Assembly (NCBI GenBank): GCA_947650285.1
Contig: CANTFL010000416.1
Span: 62,001-126,000 of the forward strand
DNA: 64,000 bases
Direction of reading: 5' to 3'
DNA from: Hyaloperonospora brassicae
Lineage: Eukaryota; Oomycota; Peronosporomycetes; Peronosporales; Peronosporaceae
The notes under the pieces were generated by a model that saw nothing but the letters and a program-made list of their open reading frames with translations, made no database searches and was not told the origin of the DNA. The position numbers and the translations under genes are program-made. Position 1 is the first letter of the stretch. Every line of letters starts with the position of its first letter. This document shows positions 33,058 through 41,008 of this stretch, in pieces.

Positions 33058-35642
33058 TCACATCTCCAAATCATCGCCTTCGTCTTCGAGCGCATACTCC
33101 TCCATGCCCTCCTCCTCCCCATCCTGTTCCAATTCTTGATACCGACGTTTTGCTTCCTGATGCGCCAAGCACGAAGCGAACGGGCGAGCCACACAACTTA
33201 TCGTGTAGCCGGCCAATGATCCAACTTGTGTGTACAGCTGAGTCATGCGATTGCCAGTCTGCAGTTGCCACGCGGTGATCTCTTCTTTCAAACTTTGCGC
33301 ACGGTCGGTCTCACCTATAGTTGGATCATGGGCCGTGATACCGCTACTCAGCGATTCGCAATTGCTGGGTTTCGCATGAAATGCTGACGGCAGGTCAATC
33401 GTAGACGGGCGCAGCAAATGGGAGCCAAAAAGCTTCGATGCGCGACCACTAAACACGACCCGCGATGGAGACTGCGAGCCGTCTTTCTCAGCATTGACGG
33501 GATTGTCGATCCTAGTTAGCTCACGATGGATCGGCATAAGAACACACTCGTGAGCATTTCGACTCGGATCGCACATTGGAAGATATACCACGTTCATGTT
33601 TTGCTCCACGTCCGAGAGCGCCCGTCGAAGCTTCACTTTCATCGCTGGATCCAATTCCGTAGCTAACACTTGCAGCCACATTCGGCCCTCTTCAGCGCTG
33701 AACACAGCGCCAATGGCAGACAGAATGGCACCATTCTTAACATGAAATAGCTCTTTTGCAGAGCTCGAAGCCTCAGCGCGAGCTGTCAACGTGTTTTCTG
33801 GCGCACATCCCGCTGCTTCTTCATCGTGGCTCGGGCTCGACATCTGTGCTTGTGTGTCGTCCGGTGACATGAATATCTGATAGTACTGCTTCGGAGTCAT
33901 CTTTCCCGGCGGAGGAATTTCCTGGACCATACACGTGTTTGTCTTCGCGTTCGATTGGATCGCATAGCCGTACTGAACGGTTTGGCCAACGTCTTGGAGA
34001 TCGTCTTCTTTCCGTGTGGACTCCGCGGCATCGTTCTCACGATTTGCATCGTTCTCATCAACGTCGTTACCGACTCTTTTGCTGGAATGGACAGGTCGGT
34101 TTCGAGGCAAAACTACTCGAATCCACATGCGTCCCTTTTCATTGAGAACGCGCTGAGTGGAAGCAAACACAGACCCCGGTTCAAGATGACCAACGATGTC
34201 AGCTTGCAGATCCGCAGTGCGACGCAAAGGAAGTGGCCGACGACTGTACACAGTGCGGTAGTACCTCTCAACATCGTCGTCAGCCGGCGCATTCCGGATA
34301 CGTGTACTTCCCCATGGCGCCATCACTCTCTGAGCAGTGTTTGCATTGCGCTCGATGACCCACGCATCCGGCCCTGCAACTACTGCTGTATCGCTACTAG
34401 CCTGCCCTTCTTCTTCGTGATTGCCTTGTTCTGCTGTACATCCATCGCTGTTCTCGCTCTTTCCGTCAACACCACCTTGCAGCTCCTGCTGCGCTTTGAG
34501 CGGCTCAATCCGTACCCACACGCGGTCTTTTAGCAACTTGCGCTCAATCGCACGCACCACGCGGTAGCTCTCGATACTGTACATCTGTGGCGCTTGGAGA
34601 TTCGGAATTGCTCGAACTGGCAGTTCTCCTGCCCACTTGCCGCTTCGTCCGGCCACGTTCTGCAGGTACACAGGTCCATGACGAAAAAACCCGCACGTGC
34701 TCGGATCTTCCACCTCAATCAGTGTCTTGTGGAACGACGCATTGATCCACCCACCGACGCCGGCAGCACCTGCCATCGTCACCTTGATGGCCAATTGCGT
34801 AAAGTCGTCATTGAATCGGCACTCAGTAGCTCGAAACACGCTCACGGGCGGCATATAACGCTGCATTGGACGCAGCGTCGTAGCCCGATCGGCATTTCCG
34901 CCAGCAGCACCGCGGGAGGATGCTGACGACATGGACGTTGAATGGAGCGTAAACACTGGCTCGCGATACAGCATTAGCCGGTCACGCGCACACATGTACG
35001 TCGGAAATGCTGTCCATCATCAACCACAACAAGAGGTACCAGCAGGAATAACAAAGCAATAAAGAGCCATATCGTCAAAACAAAACGCGATATCACATCC
35101 ACAAACAGGTCAGCTGCATAGCAAACGCACGTCAATCAAAATCAAGAGGCAGACTGTGTCAATGACGTAGTGGAGTTAGTAGCTGTACCTGGAAGTCGGC
35201 GCATGTACCGAAACGGTGCTGGCTGTGCTTCGACCACTGCAGCATACTGACGGGACGGCAGGTCACTGCCATCGAGCAGACCTCCTGTCGTCGTTGGGAA
35301 CGCAAAGTGTACACGAATGTATCCATTATGCTGCGTGTTGGAAAAGCAGCCACGACGGATTTTCAGCCACACATTGTCGTCGTAGTAGAGGACAGTGGAG
35401 CACGCAAAGTACGAGCCGACGGGCAAATGGACGCAGCGATTGATCTGCGCTTCACTGGGCGTCGAGTAGACGAACAGACGGTTTTGATTCAGTAGCGTCG
35501 ACGATAGGACAGCGCCGTTGTCCGGTCCAATGTACTGGAAGAACTCTTCCATCATCGGTAGCAGGATAACACACCTCGAGCGATGAAGTGAGAGACTGTA
35601 ATCAAGAGGCCGTATCGTGTATTGCTGTGGACCAATCAACAC
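33058..35642 (-). CDS. SH3b-like repeat protein, probably two exons
   Basis: Two long minus-strand frames are best joined as one gene: exon 1 35642-35189, intron 35188-35010, exon 2 35009-33058. The join gives RRLP-A-FPTYM in frame and about 801 residues; starting at 35555 (MMEEFFQYIG) would give about 772. Four similar beta-rich units recur, each ending in a hydrophobic-Trp-hydrophobic strand (NVWLKI, RVWVRI, RMWIRV, RMWLQV) after a pattern such as PLRR-x-ADLQADIVGHLEPGSVFAS. This is the look of bacterial-type SH3 (SH3b) modules. Between them lie acidic and Ser-rich linkers, and the C-terminus is strongly acidic. There is no catalytic motif, signal peptide or clear membrane segment. The function is unknown; a scaffolding role is only a guess. 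If the intron is wrong, these are two adjacent genes of one family. Confidence 0.7.
35010..35188 (-). other. Predicted intron in the SH3b-like gene
   Basis: On the minus strand the donor is CAG|GTACAG at 35188 and the acceptor GGACAG ends at 35010. The phase fits (one base before, two after). An in-frame stop lies just upstream of exon 2, so translation could not enter it without splicing or a separate start at 34995 or 34932. Confidence 0.55.
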
Positions 35643-36087
35643 ACGACTGCATCGCGTCGATTACGACATCAATCCACTCGGTGGGTAATCTGTATCCAGG
35701 GCTCCTACCCGGGTTTTTTGGGGGGTTGAGGGCACCCCCAAGACATCACCCCCCAAAGGAGATACCCACCCAAGGGGATACCCACCCGAAGGGATACCCA
35801 CCCCCCAAAAAAAATACTCACCCCCCAAAAAGGGATACCCACCCCCCCCAAAAGGGATACCCACCCCCCGGGCCCAATGGGGGGTTTTCGGGGTGCATTT
35901 GCAATACGTGCTCTGTCATTCTTGTGTAACTGTCCAAATAGTAATGTAACGCACATCATTTGAATCGATTGTGCAAGTGTCACTAGTATCACTGTCGCCT
36001 CGTGACGAAGCAACGCGCAAGTAAATAAAAACAAACACTGGCTCAAAACGACAAAACCCTCTCTCTGTCCAGATTTGCCCTCGTTTA
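35643..36087. other. 5' flank of the SH3b-like gene
   Basis: Contains the C/G-rich tandem patch at about 35695-35900 and then an AT-rich flank to the copia insertion. No gene. Frames through the patch are repetitive artefacts. Confidence 0.5.
35695..35900. repeat. C-rich irregular tandem repeat, unit near GGGATACCCACCC
   Basis: Five to six imperfect units built on GGGATACCCACCC with A-runs and long C-runs between them, flanked by G-runs (GGGGGG near 35720 and 35880). It lies 50-250 bp upstream of the SH3b-like gene. C/G runs of this size can form quadruplex or i-motif structures, which is general knowledge and untested here. Confidence 0.85.
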
Positions 36088-36511
36088 TGTTGCAAAAGAA
36101 ACGCCTCGGCAGGCTGATTTTGTAAGATGCACGTAGCTCATGTGATATGGTGTGGCAGCACCATGCGAGAGGTCACTGGTTCGATATCCAGTGACTGCAA
36201 TAAAAAGTTAAAACCTTCGGGTACTGGTGTGCCGGGGTTCACCAGCACTGTCCTGCCAGACAGTGACGTCCCCCACATTTAGTAAGTTTAGGTGTTTGTT
36301 GGAAACACACCGCCTAGATTTAGTAATGTGCGACTAGACGATTAGTAATGCGCGACTAGACGATTAGTAATGCGCGATGTGGCGATTACTAACGTATAGG
36401 CAGAAAGAATTCAGTAGGCTTAGACTAGCAACAGGAGTTTGTGAACTAAGGACCTAAATATATTCACTTTGCATTTTGCCAACTTCATCTAGAATCGATC
36501 ACTTCCTTTAG
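36088..36511 (+). repeat. 5' LTR of the copia element
   Basis: 424 bp starting TGTTGCAAAAG. The end is set by the divergence of the two copies after CTTCCTTTAG. It does not end in the usual CA, so the last one or two bases are uncertain. It contains a tRNA-like promoter module (36132-36193), a conserved 7-bp hairpin (36246-36252/36259-36265) and 22-bp tandem units (GACTAGACGATTAGTAATGC-type) at about 36325-36380, one more than the 3' LTR. Confidence 0.9.
36132..36193 (+). promoter_or_regulatory. tRNA-like A/B-box module in the LTR
   Basis: An A-box-like TAGCTCA (36134-36140) lies about 38 bp before a B-box-like GGTTCGATATCC (36178-36189). The B-box is framed by a perfect 6-bp stem (36174-36179/36188-36193) like a T-arm, with an 8-nt loop. 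The same module is in the 3' LTR and in the old relic at 32110-32520. It could act as an RNA polymerase III promoter. No proper D-arm forms, so it is tRNA-derived and not a working tRNA gene. Confidence 0.5.
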
Positions 36512-36525
36512 GTTATGAGCCCAAG
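36511..36525 (+). other. Primer binding site, half-tRNA (initiator Met) type
   Basis: GGTTATGAGCCCAAG directly follows the LTR. It closely resembles the Drosophila copia primer site (GGTTATGGGCCCAG), which pairs with the anticodon region of initiator tRNA-Met; the core CTCATAAC of the tRNA anticodon loop would pair here. The ATG inside it (36515-36517) is also the first codon of the gag-pol frame. Confidence 0.7.
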
Positions 36526-38488
36526 CTCCGCTGACTCTGGCCAAGACTTCGATCACGCTTTCTCGATGGACTCTGCTCCAATCACCGCAGCTCGCATCAA
36601 CAAGTTCTCGGGAACGAACTTCCACACATGGAAGTTCAAGATGCAGATGGTGCTGGGGGAGCGAGATCTGTGGGACGTCGTGAGCGGCGAGGTCAAGCTC
36701 GAGAACTGCACCAGCAATTTGGATCAAGCAACGTTCAAGCGGAAGTCGCGAAAGGCGCTAGCTATCATCTGTCTCGCAATGGAGGATTCACAGTTGCCAC
36801 TGGTTCGCTCGGCGAAGGACGCGCATGATGCATGGTCACGTCTGGGAGGACACTACGAGAAGAAGAGCTTGGCCAACAAGCTCTTCCTTCGTCGTCGCTT
36901 CTTCACGACAATGATGGGAGAAGGTGATGACGTGCTTGAGCACATCAACAGACTCAAGACTCTGGCGGAGCAGCTCGACGCAGTTGGTGCTCCGGTCAGC
37001 GAGGACGACTTGGTCATCACGCTTCTAGCCAGCCTCAGCGAGTCGTATCAGTTCCTGATTACAGCATTGGAGTCGAGAGCCGACTCCCTCACGTGGGAGC
37101 TAGTGACGTCTCGGCTGTTGCACGAAGACATGAAGCGCAAGGAGCAAGGTGGCGGAATTGAAGGATCCGCGCACAGTCAAGCTCAAGCATTCATGTCTCG
37201 AGATAACAAGCGCAAGGCTCGACCGATGAAGAAGACCGGTGCGTGCCACAAGTGTGGAAAACAAGGACACTGGATTGCGGAATGCCCTTCGCGGATCCAA
37301 GAAGACGCTGGTAGACAGAGGCTCCAGCGTGCGAATATCGCGCAAGAAGAAGAGCTTGGCGATTATCTTTTCTCGGTTGGTGGTGACAAGACCAAGTCGA
37401 GCAACATGTGGCTGGTCGACTCGGGTGCGACGCAGCACATGACAAGTTCAAAAAGGTTCATGAGGAACTACAAGGATTTTGGCCCGGTGGATGAGCATCT
37501 TGCTGATGACGGTGTGGTCCAAGCAATTGGAAAAGGTGACATCGTTATGTCAATGAAGACTCACCGAGGGGTCAAGAAGGGTGTGCTCATGGATGTGTGG
37601 CATATCCCAAAGTTGTCGCGCAACCTGTTTTCTGTTGGCCGATTCATCAAGGACGTTGGACCGGTCACATTCGAGGTTGATGGTTGCTTTGCTGATACGA
37701 AGGGTATCAAGTGCAAACTCGGCGAACTCGAAGGAAAAGGACTGTTCAAGCTCTGTATGGTACCGGAACTGCCTGACGAGGTCAACGTGGCAAGCTCGAA
37801 TACCTGCAAAGCAAGCACCACCTCCTACCTCTGGCATCTTCGACTTGGTCACATTGGACACGGGGGACTAGATGCTATCGTCAAAAACGATTGCTGCAAC
37901 GGAATCAACTTGACCTCGGTAAACAAGTGGGAGCTATGTGAAGGGTGCGCTCTGGGCAAGCAAACACGGGTGAGCTATATGACGAAGTCACCCGATCGCG
38001 CAACGACACTGCTGGAGGTCATTCACAGCGATGTATGTGGGCCAATGCACACTCCTACCTTCAGTGGCAAACGTTATTTTGTGACGTTTATCGACGAATA
38101 CTCGCACTATTGTGTGGTGTATCTGCTGCAAAACAAGTCTGAAGTATTGACCAAGTTCGCTCAGTTTGTCGCGCTGGCGGAGACACAAACTGGCAATCGC
38201 GTGAGGGTTCTTCGAAGCGACAACGGTGGAGAGTACACCTCCGGTATGATGACCAAGTTCTGTTCGGTCCATGGTATAGTGCAGAAATTCACACCACCTT
38301 ACACTCCTCAGCTTAACGGTGTCGCCGAGCGGATGAATCGAACGTTGGTGGAAAGCGTGCGTTGCATGATGGAACATGCTGCGATGTCCAAGTCGTATTG
38401 GGGTGAGGCGGTAATGACCGCGAACTTCCTACGCATTCGCTGTCCAACTCGATCTACGGACCATGGCAAGACACCATACCAAGTATAG
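36515..38488 (+). CDS. Copia gag-protease-integrase part of the polyprotein (ends at an in-frame stop)
   Basis: 657 residues. Order: copia Gag with the TWKFKMQMVLGERDLWDVV region (about 38-57); CCHC knuckle CHKCGKQGHWIAEC (244-257); aspartic protease with LVDSGATQHM (300-309); pre-integrase HHCC region (LWHLRLGHIG to CEGCALGK); and integrase with the catalytic Asp in HSDVCGP, Asp in RSDNGGE and Glu in GVAERMNRT. The frame stops with TAG at 38486-38488, in the TPYQV*TGKKP region, where relatives have Trp. The sequence beyond is in the same frame. It starts at the ATG inside the primer site; the next ATG would cost the start of Gag. Confidence 0.9.
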   Translation: MSPSSADSGQDFDHAFSMDSAPITAARINKFSGTNFHTWKFKMQMVLGERDLWDVVSGEVKLENCTSNLDQATFKRKSRKALAIICLAMEDSQLPLVRSAKDAHDAWSRLGGHYEKKSLANKLFLRRRFFTTMMGEGDDVLEHINRLKTLAEQLDAVGAPVSEDDLVITLLASLSESYQFLITALESRADSLTWELVTSRLLHEDMKRKEQGGGIEGSAHSQAQAFMSRDNKRKARPMKKTGACHKCGKQGHWIAECPSRIQEDAGRQRLQRANIAQEEELGDYLFSVGGDKTKSSNMWLVDSGATQHMTSSKRFMRNYKDFGPVDEHLADDGVVQAIGKGDIVMSMKTHRGVKKGVLMDVWHIPKLSRNLFSVGRFIKDVGPVTFEVDGCFADTKGIKCKLGELEGKGLFKLCMVPELPDEVNVASSNTCKASTTSYLWHLRLGHIGHGGLDAIVKNDCCNGINLTSVNKWELCEGCALGKQTRVSYMTKSPDRATTLLEVIHSDVCGPMHTPTFSGKRYFVTFIDEYSHYCVVYLLQNKSEVLTKFAQFVALAETQTGNRVRVLRSDNGGEYTSGMMTKFCSVHGIVQKFTPPYTPQLNGVAERMNRTLVESVRCMMEHAAMSKSYWGEAVMTANFLRIRCPTRSTDHGKTPYQV

Positions 38489-38515
38489 ACTGGCAAGAAA
38501 CCTCTTCTTGCGAAC

Positions 38516-40630
38516 TTGAAGGTTTTTGGTTGTCATGCATACGTTCATGTGCCCAATCCAAAGAGGTCCAAGCTCGACGCAAGATCAGTTCATAGCCGGT
38601 TCATCGGGTACTCCGATCATGAGAAAGCGTATCGTTTTGAGGAGATCAGGAGCGGACGTGTGCTGGTAAGTCGCGACGCACAGTTCATGGAGAACATTTT
38701 CGATAGTGGGAGACGTGACTACGTTCCAGATGAAGCTGTCCTCGAAGATGAACAGTTATCTGAAGAAGAGTACGCTTATACCAACAACCCTGACACGGGA
38801 CGAGAGGATACTACGCAGGATAATAACGATGCGATCAGGGGAAAGAGGCACCAACGCACGCAGTCGCTCGAGGCCTTAGCGAACCCTCCAGAGGCGAAAA
38901 GACCAAGTCGATACCTCACCATGGCTGAAATGTCTGCGACAGCGCATGAAAGTCCCGACGTTGAGACGGCCTACATCGTGGATTCAGTGGGAGAAATGCC
39001 GACAACGTTCAAGTCAGCAATGGAATCCAGCGATGCAGTCCACTGGAAAGAGGCATGCGATTCTGAAATAACTTCCCTTCGCCAGAATGCGACCTGGGAG
39101 CTTGTACCGCTGCCAAAGGGGCGCAAGGCAATCGGCAATCGATGGGTTTTTCGGGTCAAAGAAACCAAGGATGGGACAATCGAGCGGTTCAAAGCGCGTT
39201 TGGTGGCCAAAGGTTTTCTGCAGAAACATGGCATCGACTATGAAGAGACTTTTGCTCCGGTGGCCAAGTTTACGTCAATCAGGATCTTACTCAGCTTGGC
39301 GGCAAAGCACAATCTGATGCTTCACCAGATGGATGTCAAGACAGCCTTCCTGAACGGAAACCTTGATGAAGACATCTACATGACACAGCCGGATGGCTAC
39401 GTTGATGAAGATCATCCGGAGCTTGTTTGTCATCTCAAGCGCTCTCTGTATGGTCTGAAGCAGTCACCACGAATGTGGAACCAGACCATCGACAAGTTTA
39501 TGCTGGACTTGAAGTTTCGAAAATGCGAAACTGACCACTGCATCTACGTCAAGCGACATCATCAGGACATGATCTTCGTGGCGCTGTACGTTGACGATTT
39601 AGTCATCGCAAGTAACAACTTCGAGCTGATACAATCAACTAAGCAGGCGCTAAGTGAACGCTTCGACATGACTGACCTGGGCGACCTCAAGTACTTCCTC
39701 GGGATGGAAATTGATCAAGACCTCTCAGCCGGCACGATTTCAGTCCGTCAGTCCAAATTTGCAAAAGATATTCTCGAGAAGTTTGGCATGGAAAACAGCA
39801 ATCCTGTCAAGACTCCACAAGAACCTGGACTCAAGTTGACAAGGTCAATGTGTGCAGATGGGTGCAAGCATGCGGAAACAATGGCAAATGTGCCATACCG
39901 CAACGCCATCGGCTGTTTGATGTATCTCATGGTGGGGACCCGCCCGGATATCGCAGTTGCAGTGGGAGTTCTCAGTCAGTTCGCGGCAGAACCTTGTCCA
40001 ACCCATTGGCAAGCGCTTAAGCGGGTGTTCCGTTATATTCAAGGCACAAGGACGTATGGAATTGAATTCCAAGCAACCAGTGATGACAAGCTGCAAGGCT
40101 ACTCGGACGCGGACTGGGCTGGAGATGTCGAGGCTAGACGAAGCACAAGCGGGTACGCCTTTGTGATGAACAACGGATGCATTAGCTGGAGAAGCAAGAA
40201 ACAGAGCACCGTGGCTCTATCGTCTACAGAAGCCGAGTACATGGCTTTGACTGAAGCTGCACAAGAATCAATTTGGCTTAAGGCATTCTTACATGAACTC
40301 GGCGAGATGAATAGCGACGAAGCAGTCAAGATCTACGAAGACAATCAAGGTTCCATCGCTTTGGCCAAGAACCCCGAGTTTCACAAGCGGACCAAGCACA
40401 TCGACATTCGTTATCACTTTGTGCGTGAAAAGGTGGTAGAAGTAAAAGTGGTCCTGGAATACTGCTCGACCAAGGACATGAAGGCTGACCTAATGACCAA
40501 GCCAATTCCTGCAACACAGTTCCAGTATCTTCGAACCATGTTGGGCATCAAGGCGCCACGGTCTGCCGAGGCGAGTGGGAGTGTTGCAAAAGAAACGCCT
40601 CGGCAGGCTGATTTTGTAAGATGCACGTAG
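38516..40630 (+). CDS. Copia reverse transcriptase-RNase H part of the polyprotein
   Basis: The same frame as the upstream part, separated only by the TAG at 38486. It carries the integrase C-terminal region (KVFGCHAYVHVP), then reverse transcriptase: WKEACDSEITSL, RLVAKGFLQ, D in MDVKTAFLNG, SLYGLKQSPR and the YVDD box (ALYVDDLVIA). RNase H follows with DADWAGD, STEAEYMAL, DNQGSIALAKNP and HIDIRYHFVRE. The last codons (to 40630) run about 49 bp into the 3' LTR. Unless the stop is read through, this half is not made as a fusion; 38516 is only the first ATG after the stop and is not a real start. Confidence 0.9.
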   Translation: MKVFGCHAYVHVPNPKRSKLDARSVHSRFIGYSDHEKAYRFEEIRSGRVLVSRDAQFMENIFDSGRRDYVPDEAVLEDEQLSEEEYAYTNNPDTGREDTTQDNNDAIRGKRHQRTQSLEALANPPEAKRPSRYLTMAEMSATAHESPDVETAYIVDSVGEMPTTFKSAMESSDAVHWKEACDSEITSLRQNATWELVPLPKGRKAIGNRWVFRVKETKDGTIERFKARLVAKGFLQKHGIDYEETFAPVAKFTSIRILLSLAAKHNLMLHQMDVKTAFLNGNLDEDIYMTQPDGYVDEDHPELVCHLKRSLYGLKQSPRMWNQTIDKFMLDLKFRKCETDHCIYVKRHHQDMIFVALYVDDLVIASNNFELIQSTKQALSERFDMTDLGDLKYFLGMEIDQDLSAGTISVRQSKFAKDILEKFGMENSNPVKTPQEPGLKLTRSMCADGCKHAETMANVPYRNAIGCLMYLMVGTRPDIAVAVGVLSQFAAEPCPTHWQALKRVFRYIQGTRTYGIEFQATSDDKLQGYSDADWAGDVEARRSTSGYAFVMNNGCISWRSKKQSTVALSSTEAEYMALTEAAQESIWLKAFLHELGEMNSDEAVKIYEDNQGSIALAKNPEFHKRTKHIDIRYHFVREKVVEVKVVLEYCSTKDMKADLMTKPIPATQFQYLRTMLGIKAPRSAEASGSVAKETPRQADFVRCT

Positions 40631-40983
40631 CTCATGTGATATGGTGTGGCAGCACCATGCGAGAGGTCACTGGTTCGATATCCAGTGACTGCAATAAAAA
40701 GTTAAAACCTTCGGGTACTGGTGTGCCGGGGTTCACCAGCACTGTCCTGCCAGACAGTGACGTCCCCCACATTTAGTAAGTTTAGGTGTTTGTTGGAAAC
40801 ACACCGCCTAGATTTAGTAATGTGCGACTAGACGATTAGTAATGCGCGATGTGGCGATTACTAACGTATAGGAAGAAAGAATTCAGTAGGCTTAGACTAG
40901 CAACAGGAGTTTGTGAACTAAGGACCTAAATATATTCACTTTGCATTTTGCCAACTTCATCTAGAATCGATCACTTCCTTTAG
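40582..40983 (+). repeat. 3' LTR of the copia element
   Basis: 402 bp, identical to the 5' LTR except for one base (C in the 5' copy, A here, in the GTATAGG-AGAAAG context) and one missing 22-bp unit. It is preceded by a purine-rich tract (GAGGCGAGTGGGAG) that fits a polypurine primer. The next gene-like sequence, a hAT transposase, begins only 25 bp downstream. Confidence 0.9.
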
Positions 40984-41008
40984 TTGCCGCCACCTGTTGC
41001 CATTCACC

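Larger units (their letters stand above)
36088..40983 (+). mobile_element. Ty1/copia retrotransposon, nearly intact
   Basis: A 4.9-kb element with LTRs at 36088-36511 and 40582-40983, one long gag-pol frame (36515-40630) and one in-frame stop. The LTRs differ by one base and by one 22-bp tandem unit, so insertion was recent or gene conversion has acted. The order PR-IN-RT-RH places it in copia (Pseudoviridae type). There is no matching 5-bp target duplication: GTTTA lies before it, and GTTGC or TTGCC after it, depending on the exact LTR end. Confidence 0.95.

Noticed and set aside
36132..36193. A functional tRNA gene in the copia LTR
   Set aside because: A- and B-box-like motifs are present but no D-arm or full acceptor stem forms; kept only as a tRNA-like module.
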